64,000 bases of DNA from assembly GCA_022539475.1 (NCBI GenBank), contig VCMS01000145.1, positions 1 through 64,000 of the forward strand, written 5' to 3'. Below, one piece after another: positions 43,960-56,339 of the stretch. This DNA comes from Gracilaria domingensis. Its lineage: Eukaryota; Rhodophyta; Florideophyceae; Gracilariales; Gracilariaceae. A model generated the notes under the pieces. That model searched no databases. It saw only the letters and a program-made list of their open reading frames with translations, and was not told where the DNA came from. The number at the start of each line of letters is the position of its first letter. Position 1 is the stretch's first letter. The position numbers and the translations under genes are program-made.

Positions 43960-45842
43960 ATCCGCGAAAGATGGACGAAGGGTTTATGCCCCTGTTGAAT
44001 GGATGGTGTAATGAATGGAGCGGGGTGAGTATCGGGAATCGGCCTTGTGGACGCTTAAATAGTCGAGGGTCACCACGAAGATCAGCATTATTTTGCTGCA
44101 CAAGAGCTGAGAGAAATGTAGGAAATCCTGGCAGTTTCTCCGCAGCAGCGAGGGAATGTGGGCATCTAGGGTATCTAGGGTTCTGAATCTGTGGAAGTTT
44201 TGCAACGACAAGTAAGATTGCCTTTCTTGGACAGGAGACACTGGCGGGCCGCTGGCGACGGACGCCAGGGGGGGCTGATTCGCAGGTTTCGCAGGTTTCG
44301 ACTATTAGCCGCAGTCGAAAGGGGTGAATGACGTGCACGATGCCACGGGCATCGTGCGTGCCGCGGATCGACTTTGATCATGCGTGGCACGCACTCGCCA
44401 GTATGACGCATTGAAGTAGCAGCAATCTGATTGGTCACACGACACGACTATTATTCTCGCCGTTGCCGCAGTGAACGCGCTTGTCGTGCGCCCATTCCGA
44501 CGAGGGTTTTCCTCCGTTTCTGCCTCGCCGAGCTTGTCCGACGCCGAGATACACGGCGAGCGCACGCACTGATCACACAGATTCTCCACTCTCACGAGCT
44601 TCCACGGGGTGACAACTTGTTCCGAACACCGCGTGCAAACTTGGCGCTCACAGCTCAACGCGCTGTCTTGATGGACCCGGTAACTTAGGTCGCCCGTCCG
44701 CCCCCTTCTCGGTAAGAGTCACCGATCCCACGTGCATGGATCACGAATGTAACTGTTTGGTAAGCGGAATGCTTTAAAACAAGTCAGCAAGTATGATAAT
44801 TTGACGTTTTTTCATGGGATTGGCATACAGAAACCCTTCGTATTGCGTTCACCCGTGAATTGTTCACTGGGCATGTGCGGTGGGCGGTTCACGAGGGCCC
44901 GAGTCGTCCGATATGAATTACACCACACAGTCTGATTTTTGTGCCTGTTGTGGATCTCATCGGCAGATCCATAACAATTGTACCGACGGTACGTCTCAGA
45001 AGGAGTCGGTGAGCAAAGCTCGACGTTCTTCACACGTCGATTCAACCGTTAGCTGGTAGGATAAATCATGTTTCGCATTATGTGTCTTTGTCGTTCTTCG
45101 ACTGCAGTCACTTTGAATCTTCCAGCATTTGTTTGTTCTCACTCGTTGGCATACACAAATTGCATCGTTCGTCCGTCAGATCGAACGAGCACGAACATTT
45201 TTTGTTGCAAGTCGTGATGGAAGCACCTTTTCCCCAGCTGCAAAATGGCAGCGACGACTGCTACCCCTTCCGCGGCGCAATGTTCCGCTTCAAGGTGCCC
45301 CTTCGCGGGATTTGGATCGTCGTTAAGTCTTTGGTGAGCAACGAAACGGCGAGTCGCCCCTGAGGATGACCAAGATTCAGAAGCAACGCGGCGTGAACGC
45401 CAGAGTTCAGCTTGAGAGCGTCAATCACTGAGCGCTTCCAAGCGCGCCGCGGTATTTGTGTCAGTGGCGATGATGGTTGCGTCAATTTCGTCCGCCGCCG
45501 CGCGTCAAACAAAGTCCTCGTCCCTCAAAGACCCAATACCTTCGGAAGGTAAGAAGGTCATCTCTTGTGATATCTGCGCGATCTGCTGAAAAGGTCTGAA
45601 CGTCGGTTACATAGAAACAGTAAGAAATCAAGGGTTGTTATTTTTCTCGGATGCCATGCTGTGCACGCCGCTCAGTCCGAAAACCTTTTCGTATGAAATG
45701 CGCAGTGTACCTGCTGTTCAACGCGCACACGCGCACATCTCACCCCCATACCCGTGTATACAGGTGTAATTAAAAAAGCATCCAGGGAGCGATCGACCGC
45801 TCCCGACGGCGAGATCTTCGTCGTAACCCGCTGCGTGCGTAG
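43960..45842. other. No supported gene
   Basis: Many overlapping ORFs below 155 codons on both strands, no domain. A tight hairpin (GCACGATGCC-3 nt-GGCATCGTGC) lies near 44336-44358. A minus-strand frame at 45512-45261 (VIDALKLNSGVHAALLLNLG) looks protein-like but has no recognised match and no start. Confidence 0.4.
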
Positions 45843-45847
45843 CTAGC

Positions 45848-46271
45848 TGTAACAGGAGGCGCAGATGTGCGTGCTGCGTTGCTGTCGTGTAACAAAGATG
45901 GACTACCAGCACGACACCTGAATTGGCAAAGTAAGTAGATAGAGCGTGTATTTATTTATTGGAACTCTAAAAACTAGTCTAGCATGTACTGTAGAGTTAC
46001 ACCTTTGTTTTTGAGCCTATCCAGAGGGGTTTAAACTAGTATAAAAGCAGTTCCGCCGTCCGCGAACTACTTCTCACTTCGTCTCCCCTCGGTAAGACTC
46101 AATGAACAAGTAGAAGTGTCTAATGTGCCTTCTACTAGATAACAAAGATTGCATTACTACAAAAACCAAACCAAAACTTCTAAGTCCAAAACCACCAGTA
46201 GGCATTACAGTTCTTAATAAATTTTCTAGTTAATTTACACCTTAATCAATAAAATTGAAGCTATTATTACA
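45848..46271 (+). repeat. Gypsy-C 5' LTR
   Basis: It starts TGTAACAGG and ends ATTATTACA (TG...CA). A TATA box TATAAAAG lies at 46040-46047. It matches 53397-53820 over its entire length. Confidence 0.9.
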
Positions 46272-47779
46272 TTGGTAGCATCGCCACTAACGAGTGTTCA
46301 ATCAATTTGCACATTAACCAATCTGCGATTCAATGGATTTGGAATTCAATCAAGTTGAATGGTGACAACGGAAACAGGATTACCAAATAGATCACGTGAA
46401 AACAAGACGAACTCCTTAGCGCCACTGCAATTTAGATCAGCTGCAGTTAGATCAAACTCATCAAAATCTATTTCAAAGCTGGCTATTGATCAAACAAAAA
46501 AAAATGAAACAAAAAAGAAACAAATCAGCATGCTATTGCTCGAAATGAGCAAGCTTGTCTTAGTCGGCATTGCGGTCTAGTTCAAAAACAAGCTTCCAAT
46601 CTGCAAAGAGATTTTTTCCTAATCGCAATTTGAAACCATAATTTACTTTATCGTCTCCTCAAATAAAATTTATCTAACATCCTCTGCGTCTATTTGTTAA
46701 GATCCCGTTTCTAGCAATCATCAAAGGTGTACTGCCTCTTGCTAAACCAATTCGCCGTCTAGGAACTAAAGGAACGCGTACGAACAAACCTGCGGTAAGA
46801 CCTATTCCCGTACTAAACTACGACATGTATCGCCCGATAACAAGGCGTCACTCAAAAATGAGGAAGCCCCTTGAACGTCCCATGCCTCCCTTAGGACTTC
46901 AAAAAGAAAAAAGGATAGCTGGAAACAATCATTTCCATCGTCAAAGACCGTTTTGCAGTAATGGTGAAGATTGCACGGTACGTCTCCTAGTTGAAATCGC
47001 CTATTCAAAGTCACAAGAGGAACCAATTAAGCGTCGAGGACTAAAACCTAATTCTAGAGCAGAAGGAGCTCCAATTCGAAGCAGTGATAGGTGCAACATC
47101 TGCAAAAGGTGCAGAACACCTACAACTGCTTGGGAGGATCACAAAAGCTCAGTAATAAATACTTGAAACCTAGTTCGAAAAGAAGGCATTCTAAAGGCTA
47201 GGAAAAAAATGCTGAAGATATACGCTGACTTAGTTAAGGTCCATTGTTCCATTTGCGTACTGTGGTGTTCCGAGGCTCTTTTCTACGGTCATCACTCCCT
47301 TAGTGAAGATCACCGTACACGAAAGGGTGCCTTTCTCGAGTTCGCTGAAGCCATTGTACTCACTGAAGGGCAAGATCTTTACAGAGTCGGTAACCCAGAG
47401 AAGAAGGATCCTGCCTCCATTTGTAAGATGATTCGTAGTCTGAAAGGAAAAAAGTAATAATTAAGGGTGATTAAAATATTAGAAGTCTAGTGCACTGAGT
47501 GAATCGGATATTTCAAGAAAAATCAAGAATACAAAATAAAATAAAGTAAAGAGAGAGAGAAAAGAAAGAAAATGAAGTAAAGTACTAATTTGCAAATTAT
47601 AGAGATACGCAATGTAAATCTTTCTTAAAAACCAGAAAGCCAGGTAGATTTTACGGGAAATTTGCTCGAAGTTGGATAAAGAGTCTAGAGAACATTTTTA
47701 GAGGAATCAATCCTACACCAGATGAACAGAGTAAAGTAAAATATGGAGTAAGCTATATGACAGGAGAGGCCCTCTAATG

Positions 47780-50700
47780 GTGGGAATTGATCTCAGTTAA
47801 TGAAAACGTAATGATATCTTTCGATAAGTTCTCTCAAAAATTATTAGATTACTTTGAACCCGTTAACCGAGAATTAACAGCTAGAAAGATGTTGAGTAGG
47901 ATAAAGAAAATTGGTAAATTGAACACTGTACGATCTTATAACCAGGAATTCACAAAATGGCTGCTACAAGTTCCGATTATGACGGAAGCCGAACAGATCT
48001 TCTATTATAGCCAAAGTTTAAAAATACGAACGAGAATCGAAGTTGAAAGATCTGAGCCAGTTACGGTTCAGGACGCCATGAAAACTGCTGATAAAATTGA
48101 TTGTCTATTCAGAAATGAACAAAGTTGGAGTGGAAATCAATTCCGCCCCAAACTCTATAATAATAATATTACCAGGCAGGGACCAACGCCCATGCAGATC
48201 GGAAATATTAATTTTAGAAATCAAAAATATATGAGTCCTCCTGAGAAGAGAAGATGCTTAAGAGAAAAGTTATGTTTTATATGTAAAAGGAAGAACTGTG
48301 TTGCTAGAAATCATGATCAAAAAAGAGTTGGTCAGAACATGAGGCCGAATGGAACAAAAAACTAGATATGGCGCTGATGCCAAAGAAAACATTAGCGCAT
48401 TCTCAGGAGAGAAATAAAGAAATTGAATTTAATAAACTATTTAGAAGTTGTATACGAGGTAAGAGAAGAAAGAAACAAAAACGAGTGATAAAAATATGTA
48501 GCTCAAGAAAAGCAGGAAAGCAAAAGTCGCCTTTATTACAACTTCAGGGAAAAGTACTAAGTCAAAAAGAGTACCAGCACTGTAGGGTATTAATAGACAG
48601 TGGCTGTGAGGACATAGTAATGTCGGAAGGCTTTGCCGATCAATTAGGATTAAAGTATCGTAAAAGCCAGTACCATGTCGAGTTATGGGACAACACCCTT
48701 GTCCCTATGTGTGAGAGTATTAATAGTCTCCCACTTAGTATTGGAAGTCATTCTTTTAAAATTAAACCGTTTATTGTAGACTTGATCACCTACGATATTA
48801 TATTAGGAATGACTTGGTTAATAAAGGAAAACCCCACGATAGATTGGAAAAAAAAGAAGTATTACTGTACATCAAGAAGAAAGCTTAGTTACTCTGGACG
48901 AAGAGGAAAGAACAGGTAAGCATAAATATAGCCCATTTTTATCTTTTATGTTATCTAGTAAACAACTTTCACGGCTTGTGAGAAAGAAGAAGTGTAAGGT
49001 ATACCAAATAAGTATTAAGTCACCCCGTACCGGTGAAAAAGAGAACAAATATAGAGAAGAAATATTGGATCCAAATTTAAAGTCACTCTTGGAAGAGTTC
49101 CAAGACGTATTCCCTGAAGAGTTACCAAAGAAGTTACCCCCTCACAGAGAGGTGGAAATGAAGATAGACTTAGTACCAGAAGCAAGACCAAAGATGGGAC
49201 CCATGTATAAATTGTCAAAACCTGAACTAGAAGAAATGAGATATAAGGTTAATGAGCTCATGGAACATGGATTTATTAGGCCTAGTATAAGTCCATGGGG
49301 TAGCCCTGTATTATTTGCAAAAAAGAAAGACGGTAGTCTACGAATGTGTGTAGACTATAGGGCACTGAATAAACAAACAATAAAGAATCAAGTGCCATTA
49401 CCTCGTATTGATGAAGTCTGGGATCAAGTACAAAAGGCGAAGTACTTCTCAGCATTAGATTTGAGACAGGGATACCATCAAATAAGAATAAAAGAATGTG
49501 ATATAGAGAAAACAGCATTTCAAACTCGTTATGGGCAGTTCGAGTATATGGTTACACCATTTGGATTACCAGGAGCTCCAGGATGTTTTCAAACATTAAT
49601 GAATATCATATTTAGAAAATATCTAGATAAGTTTGTATTAATCTATCTAGATGATATACTAATATATAGCAAGACAAAAGAAGAACATTTGAAACAATTG
49701 AGATTTGTTTTTCAAATACTAAGAGAACATAAGTTATATGGAAAGCTTTCAAAACGTAAGTTTTTAAAACAATCAATTGACTACTTAGGACATATCATCA
49801 CAAGAGATGGAGTTAAAGTTGATCTGAAAAAGACTATATCAATACAAAACTAGGAAGAACCGACGATTGTTACCAAAGTGCAAAGCTTCCTTGAAATATG
49901 TAATTACTATAGAAGATTTGTAAAAGATTTCGCAAAAATAGCAGCCCCGTAAACGGATCTAACAAAGAAAAGTAAACCTTTTCAATGGGACGGAAAAGAA
50001 AAGAACGCATTTGAAATATTAAAGAAGGAATTAAGCAACACATCTATACTAAGATGTGCTGATACATCATTGACATCTGAATTAACATGTGATGCCTCTG
50101 GGACTGGGATAGGTGCAGTCCTAACACAAACTGATGAAAATGGATGTCGCCCTGTTGCATATGCATCACGGAAGTTAAATCCCACTGAACAAAAATATTC
50201 GACACATGAAAGGGAACTACTTGCTATTATATACGCACTGGAAATATGGAGACAATATTTACATGGTGTAGAGCAAACCCAGAAATGGGGATGATCCACA
50301 GGATGTCCGAGTCCTGCTCCCTATATGGGCAGTCTCAGCGACACAGCCCTCTGTCCGTGCTCAAGCGAGAAACAAGCCGGGTGTAAGGCCGGAGACGGTG
50401 ACTGGCTATACCTACAGAGGTGAAACCGAGAAAGGAGCGGAGCCCAAGTGGGTGACGAGATAGAGCCCAAGAGATGGGATCACGAACACTCAACCGTGTG
50501 GACGGTGTACACAGAAACCGACCACGGAGAGGAGCTACGGCCCGTGCCAACCGGCGGAAACAGGGCCGACAGCGGCGCGACGACAACGCAGTGTTGCCAA
50601 CAGAATGTACCAAAGTGGGGCCAAAGAATACCCGTACGGGGGCGGAAGCGGTACCTAAACCAGGCGACTGTGTCCAGAGCGACGCCACTCCTTGGCCAAG

Positions 50701-53195
50701 ACGCTCGACGTTAGCCGATATCAGAACAATAGCAAGAAACCAACAGAAGGTGCAAACGTAGGCTTCCTTAAGGACCCTGAGGGGTAGATATGTCGAGAAC
50801 AGTCGTGGTTACCCTCCGCGAGGAGTAGTGAACCTACGTAGGCAACAATATCTATAGCCCGGTCCTGGGAGATAGGACACGACTCAGGTGAGTTTACTTG
50901 GTGGGCTCCAGGGCGAGATGGCCCGAGCCTATATAGAAATCTACCAAGAATTAAGCTACTACTAACTACAGTTGTGGTGTGTACCTCTCGAGGTTCGAAC
51001 ACGTGTATACCCCAGTGTCAGGGTTCCTATGCAAACCCCGGCGGGTACACCTTGAGTATCTACAATACAAGTCGACTACGAAGTCCAGCAACCGCTCGTG
51101 TCCGAGAGCCAATTCCCACATCTACCGGCAGAGGTTCCTGAAACTTCTTCCAAAAATTAACCGAGAAATGGGGGTGCCATTCATAGTGTGCGCCACGTCA
51201 CCCAAGGGGATTAGCGCCCATTATGAGATGCATCTTGCGCCGATTACCGGATCGTGTTTGCTCCACACATGGATCAAAATTTAAAATACTCACAGACCAT
51301 TACTCACTTAAATATTTAGAAAGTCAGGAACTATTGTCAGGAAAACAAGCAAGATGGGTTGAGTTCATGCAAGAGTTCGATTATAAAATTAGCTACATTA
51401 AAAGAAAACTTAATACGGTAGCAAATGCTTCCTCTCGAAAGGAAAAAGAAGTTCATCATGTGCCGGCAAAAACTAATAAAATTACAACAGTCCATGTTCA
51501 TGAAAGAACCTTAAAGAAGCTAGAAGAAGACTAAAAGAAAGATAAAGTGTTCAAGGATGTTTATGAGAAACCAGAACATCCATATAAGAAAAATGGAAAA
51601 ATATTGTATTTTAAAAGAAAGCTTTGTATACCGTATGGAATCATGAGAGATGAAATTATTCATGACAATCATCGATCGTTATCAAGAGCTCACCAAGGAA
51701 TTCAGAAGACAAAACAATTTGTAAAAACATATTACTATTGGCCAAAGATGAAGAAGGATATTAAAGATTTTGTAACAAAATGCCATGAATGTCAAAAGGC
51801 TAAAAGTTCAAATCAGAAGCAATTAGAATTACTTAGACCATATCCGCCACCAACCAAGAAGTGGAAAGTCATATCAATGAATTTTATTTTTAAACTGCCG
51901 AGAACAATTGAAGAATACTCAGGTATATTAGTTGTTGTCGATAAGCTTTCAAAACGAACACATTTTATCCCGTTGAAGAATAACGTGAACGCTAAAGTAA
52001 CCGCAGAAGCATTTCATAAGGAAATCTATAAACACCACGACATACCGAGAAAAAAAATATCAGATCGGGACCTAAGATTCACAGAAAAATTCTGGAGTAA
52101 ACTTATGAAAATCTTAATGGTCGAATTGAATTTGTCAACAGCATTCCATCTACTAACTGGTAGACAGTCGGTAAGAGCATTTCGAACGTTAGAAAAAATG
52201 CTCCGTTGCTTCATAAGCTATTCACAGAAAGACTGGGTTAAATTTTTACCAGGCCTTAAATTTGCTTACAATAATCATATTAATAAAGCAACGACATAAA
52301 CCTCTTTCTTTCTTGAATACGGGCAGCATACATTAAATACTAACGATATTATTTTATCGGATAAACCAGCAGTTACAGCCGATGCCACAGAAAAATTCAT
52401 AAACGATATAAGATATGCAATAAATATTTCCCGCGATTCAATTAATGCTGCGAACGAAAATGAAGTACTAAGAGTAAACCCTAAAAGAAGGGATATTATG
52501 TGAAAGCCAGGAGATCAAGTTATGTTATCTACCAAGAATTTAAAGTTGAAAACTGGACGTATTAAGAAACTAGCCCCAAAATTTATTACACCATTTGAAG
52601 TAACTAAGAAATTAGCAGAAAGAAGATCATATGAATTGAAACTGACACCGTAAATGTCAGATATGCATAATGTTTTCCATGTCTCCTTAATAAAGTCTTA
52701 TCAAACAGACAAGGAAAACATATATGAAGAAGAACTGAAATCATACAAATTTCCTTAAAAGAATTTAGAAGTCGAAAAAATGTGAGATCAACGAATCCGA
52801 CAACGCCGACCACAACACCTTATTCACTTTAAAAAAACTGACTTCTCTGGAGAGTTTTGGATTGACAGGCAAATACTCTTCTTGAGAACACCCCCAAAGA
52901 TTATTGAGGAATACACAAAAGAACAAAATGTTGGTTGTCGACTACAATTGCAAAAACTCAGAATTCGATTTCATGAAAGACGTGATAGCAGGTAAGCTTC
53001 TTCAGGTATGGATTAACAATATGGAAATTAATGAGAGAGCAGGCTTGGAATTGGCTTGGAATTTGATTCAATTATGTTTAACATTTTACGAAGTTCATGG
53101 ACCTTTCATTAAATCACCTGCAAAGTTCGAGATATTAGCATGGCTTTGTAACTGTTGCAAATCCGGTTTATCTGACGTGTGTCGCATTTAATTAT
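47780..53195 (+). mobile_element. Gypsy-C gag, protease, RT, RNase H, integrase, chromodomain and C-terminal domain
   Basis: Parts in order: gag with a variant zinc knuckle (CFICKRKNCVARNHD) at about 47780-48360; protease (VLIDSGCEDIVMSEGF) at about 48560-48850; RT at about 49000-49850 (YLDDILIYSK; FGLPGAPGCFQTLM); RNase H from about 49980 (CDASGTGIGAVLTQTD) to 51530, interrupted by a 1003-bp insertion; integrase at about 51550-52300, with HHCC segment AHQGIQKTKQFVKTYYYWPK and CHECQKAK; and a GPF-like/chromodomain-like tail at about 52500-52920 (EFWIDRQILFLRTPPKIIEE). Last is a domain at about 52940-53190 with the W-x15-W-N-x12-G-x-[YF]-I spacing shared with gypsy-A. The chromodomain-like tail places it near the chromoviruses. 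Decayed throughout. Confidence 0.85.
50266..51268. mobile_element. Nonautonomous TIR insertion with GTGTNGAG ends, copy 2
   Basis: It begins GTGTAGAGCAAACCC and ends GTTTGCTCCACAC, inverted repeats sharing GTGTRGAGCAAAC. ATG stands on both sides, a 3-bp target duplication. The 1003 bp are GC-richer than the surrounding element and noncoding. They share with copy 1 the blocks CCGAGTCCTGCTCCCTATAT and AGCCGGGTGTAAGGCC in the same order. It lies in the RNase H part of gypsy-C. Confidence 0.8.
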
Positions 53196-53396
53196 ATCAT
53201 TATTTAGTAGCAAGATGCGGAAACGCTGTTAAGAAAGAAATATATGCATTTCAAGTTCGGAATTTCATATCTGTAACAGTATGGAAGATTAATTATATCG
53301 GATTAGAACCACAACTTGTCGAAAAAATAGTTCCGTATCCATACAAATGATTGTCGTAATTATCGAGGACGATAATTGAATTAGAAGGGAAGAATT

Positions 53397-53820
53397 TGTA
53401 GCAGAAGGCGCAGATGTGCGTGCTGCGTTGTCGTCGTGTGACAAAGATGGACTACCAGCACGACACCTGAATTGGCAAATTAAGTAGATAAAGCGTGTAT
53501 TTATTTATTGGAACTCTAAAAACTAGTCTAGCATGTACTGTAGAGTTACACCTTTGTTTTTGAGCCTATCCAGAGGGGTTCAAACTAGTATAAAAGCAGT
53601 TCCGCCGTCTGCGAACTGCTTCTCACTTCGTCTCCCCTCGGTAAGACTCAATGAACAAGTAAAAGTGTCTAATGTGCCTTCTACTAGATAATAAAGATTG
53701 CATTACTACAAAAACCAAACCAAAACTTCTAAGTCCAAAACCAACAGTAAGCATTACAGTTTTTAATAAATTCTCTAGTTAATTTAAACCTTAATCAATA
53801 AACTTGAAGTTACCATTACA
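53397..53820 (+). repeat. Gypsy-C 3' LTR
   Basis: TGTAGCAG...CCATTACA, 424 bp, with TATAAAAG at 53589-53596. About 5% different from the 5' LTR. Confidence 0.9.
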
Positions 53821-54039
53821 GCAGTTCGCGGACCGCGGAACTGCTTTTATACTAGTTTGAACTCCTCTGGATAGGCTCGAAAACGAAGGTATAACTGTTC
53901 AGTACGTGCTAGACTAGTTTTTGGAGTTCCAAAAAATAAATACACGCTCTACTTAATTTGCCAATTCAGGTGTCGTGCTGGTAGTCCATCTTTGTTACAC
54001 GACAGCAACGCAGCACGCACATTTGCGCCTCCTGTTACA
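53821..54039 (-). repeat. Inverted partial gypsy-C LTR abutting the 3' LTR
   Basis: The reverse complement of the first 219 or so bases of the LTR, running from GCAGTTCGCGG to the true LTR end TGTTACA. It directly joins the 3' LTR without a spacer and differs from the 5' LTR by roughly 7%. The outer end is followed by CTAGC, the same five bases that precede the 5' LTR. Confidence 0.9.
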
Positions 54040-54044
54040 CTAGC

Positions 54045-55191
54045 ACAGCTATGGGTCTATATCGCTCGTCAGCAAATGCAGCCGCTTAGTCCTCTCATGG
54101 TTGCAATTGACAAAGATACTTGCGAGGTTAATTCTGACTCTGTCGCCTTGCAAAGTATGTGATTTATCAGTCGCTCTAATGATGCCAGAACGCTTTTGAT
54201 CGAACCCAATAAACATTTTATGAAACAATTTGCCGGAATCTATTTACAAGAGACCGGCACGTCCGCCAATTTTGAAGGTATTATACCAGAATCTTAGAAT
54301 TGCTTGGATTTTTGCAAGAACATTATCCTAGTGTGTGCGGCTTTGCTATTGCAATACTTGTTAGCGTGTATGTATCGCGTAGGCAAATTTATGATGTGTG
54401 AAATAAAGACCCTTATGAAAACATGTGAAACCGCTTGGTAACGGAGCGCTTTGAGAGGCAAAATCCTCAAAGCTTTTACTTGGAACGCGTGAGGGTTGTT
54501 ACAAAACAAGTCGTATCTGTATAGAGGTCTACGGTTGGAAGAGTAGGATCGCCCAAAAATTGGTTACCGCTGCTCTCTTGGACCTAACATTTGGCAAGGA
54601 TCCGAATTGAGGTTGTTAGGATGTCTCTCTAATCTATCGTTGTCTACCGGTACGGGGTGGCGGTTTGGCGGAGACAGGCCTCGTTTGTACATTCAACACA
54701 AGAGTAACCCTTCGGCAGTGTACTATGCAGATCAATTTGGTCAGCTTCCACATTATTTGACCAGACCACAGAGTTCCCCCCCTTGGCGTCGTGCTGTTCG
54801 CCCAGTTTCAGTTGTCCTACTAGAAATACAAGATCCATTCTTTTCGACAGATCTAGCCCCTATACGATTTCTAATTCTTTCACAGAATATAGTGGGTGCT
54901 ATCCCCTGCTTGAGCTTGAGAAAGTATGGGTTACAAGGTTGAGCGAACCCGTACATGGCAGCCATTTGATGATGGCTAGCAATTTGTGAAGAGCTCCATG
55001 TAACATGAGTGCACCTCAGATCTGTTTATTTATGTGCCGATAGGCAATCATGACAAAAGTTTTTCCCCTACTACGCTGCATCGTATCTCTCGCTTGGTCC
55101 CAAATCGGTTGTCGAGGCTGCTCTGCGAGGGCCTGGACCGCTGCTGAGGCCGACAACAGGATTATAGCAGAGAAAGCAGCGATATATCTCA
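54045..55191. other. No supported gene
   Basis: Overlapping ORFs up to 129 codons, no domain. The last 150 bp presumably include the promoter and leader of the cysteine-rich gene. No clear TATA box was identified. Confidence 0.45.
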
Positions 55192-56103
55192 ATGATCTCC
55201 TCTCTTTTAGTGTGTGTGGCACTCACTTCGTGCTTTATGTCCACTGCTGGGTTCTACTCGTCAGCCTGCAACCATTGTTACATATCGACGGATGGAAATA
55301 CGGAGTACAGCGGCTACATTTATCCTTCCAGAGATGCTGCCAAGCAAGCTTGTCGGAACAAGCATGTGAAATGTGGCTCACACCTCAACCCAGGGTACCA
55401 GGATTGTCTGCGGCGAGTGTACACAAGCATATGCCGTGATGCTATGTCAGTTTCTATAGCTGCGGCTGGATACACGAGCACCCAATGTCATTTCACCGAC
55501 AAGGATCTTGAAGCGTGCATAAAGATGGCTGGCATTCAAGAGCTAACTCGAGGGGATTGTTTCTCGTATGAACAGGTTAATGGAAAGTACCGCTATCAAG
55601 CACCAGGCTTATCTCAGCAAGTGTCCGGGACATGCAGCTCATGGAGCTGTCAGAACTGCGAATACAACCGAAGGGCATGCATCAACAAATGTTCTTGTGG
55701 GACTTACGGTGTGTTTTACTGCCCATCGCCTAGTGTGACTGTACCAGAGAATAACCAGTACTGGAATCGGATTGGTAACGGGTATGAGGTCAGAGGATGT
55801 GAAAGAGACTGTTTGGAAGAATGGCTTGGTTGTCACATTGCTTGTGCGCAAGCACCATCTCTTTCGAAAAGAGTTGAGTACGGAAAGTGTATCAGTAAGT
55901 GCGTCTGCGATATTCACTACGTGCTTTGGTGCCCCACGTATGGATATCCCTTCCATGGCCAGATTACTTCGACAACGAGAACGGCGTCTGAAGCAGCGAT
56001 GGAGAAAGGTAGTGTTGAAGAGCTACCGGCGATGGATCGCCAAGACGGCTACACTTATGACACCGCTTGCGAGCAAAGGTGTTCCTCAATATTGAACTCA
56101 TAG
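55192..56103 (+). CDS. Cysteine-rich secreted protein with an internal duplication
   Basis: 303 residues, single exon. The ATG at 55192 opens a signal peptide (MISSLLVCVALTSCFMSTAG). After it there are 26 cysteines, an even number as expected for a fully disulfide-bonded extracellular protein. Two segments repeat with identical spacing: C163-I-N-K-C-S-C-x7-C177-P and C233-I-S-K-C-V-C-x7-C247-P, each preceded by more paired cysteines (CSSWSCQNC; CERDCLEEWLGCHIAC). The C-terminal 45 residues are Ser/Thr/Glu-rich with a last CEQRC. There is no transmembrane segment. I recognise no family; an antimicrobial, adhesive or wall role would be guesswork. Confidence 0.75.
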   Translation: MISSLLVCVALTSCFMSTAGFYSSACNHCYISTDGNTEYSGYIYPSRDAAKQACRNKHVKCGSHLNPGYQDCLRRVYTSICRDAMSVSIAAAGYTSTQCHFTDKDLEACIKMAGIQELTRGDCFSYEQVNGKYRYQAPGLSQQVSGTCSSWSCQNCEYNRRACINKCSCGTYGVFYCPSPSVTVPENNQYWNRIGNGYEVRGCERDCLEEWLGCHIACAQAPSLSKRVEYGKCISKCVCDIHYVLWCPTYGYPFHGQITSTTRTASEAAMEKGSVEELPAMDRQDGYTYDTACEQRCSSILNS

Positions 56104-56339
56104 GTAGCACATAGAGATAACAACGTTGCGTATCGAAAGAAATTCGGTTGGAGAGTAATTGCTTCCCAAAACTACGAAAAATGTTTCAGAAAAAGCGAAA
56201 AGTTTCTCTTGTCTAAATTTTAAATATAATCATTTTTCGATTGAATTTGAATTTGAAAATTTCCCACGTGGACATGTCATGATGTCGCTCGATGACGAGG
56301 CGATCATCTCCGGCCCATCATCTCCATGGACGTGCCATG

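Larger units (their letters stand above)
45848..54039 (+). mobile_element. Chromovirus-like Ty3/gypsy retrotransposon, decayed (gypsy-C), with inverted LTR piece
   Basis: The 5' LTR is 45848-46271 and the 3' LTR 53397-53820, both 424 bp. By eye they differ at about 21 sites (about 5%) with no indels. A further 219-bp piece of the same LTR lies inverted at 53821-54039. The 5-bp sequence CTAGC stands at 45843-45847 and again at 54040-54044, outside the whole composite. A possible primer-binding site TGGTAGCATCGCC begins one base inside the 5' LTR; its first eight bases fit an initiator-Met-type tRNA end. A polypurine tract AGAAGGGAAGAA (53383-53394) precedes the 3' LTR. The interior carries many breaks (about ten or more) and a 1003-bp insertion, so it is a moderately old fossil. 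Confidence 0.9.

Noticed and set aside
43877-44338. 153-codon minus-strand ORF overlapping the first exon of the lactamase-fold gene
   Set aside because: It is a shadow frame of the exon and its promoter region, with no domain.
45261-45512. Minus-strand protein-like stretch (ALKLNSGVHAALLLNLGHPQ)
   Set aside because: No start, no match I recognise and no second exon, so it is left uncalled.
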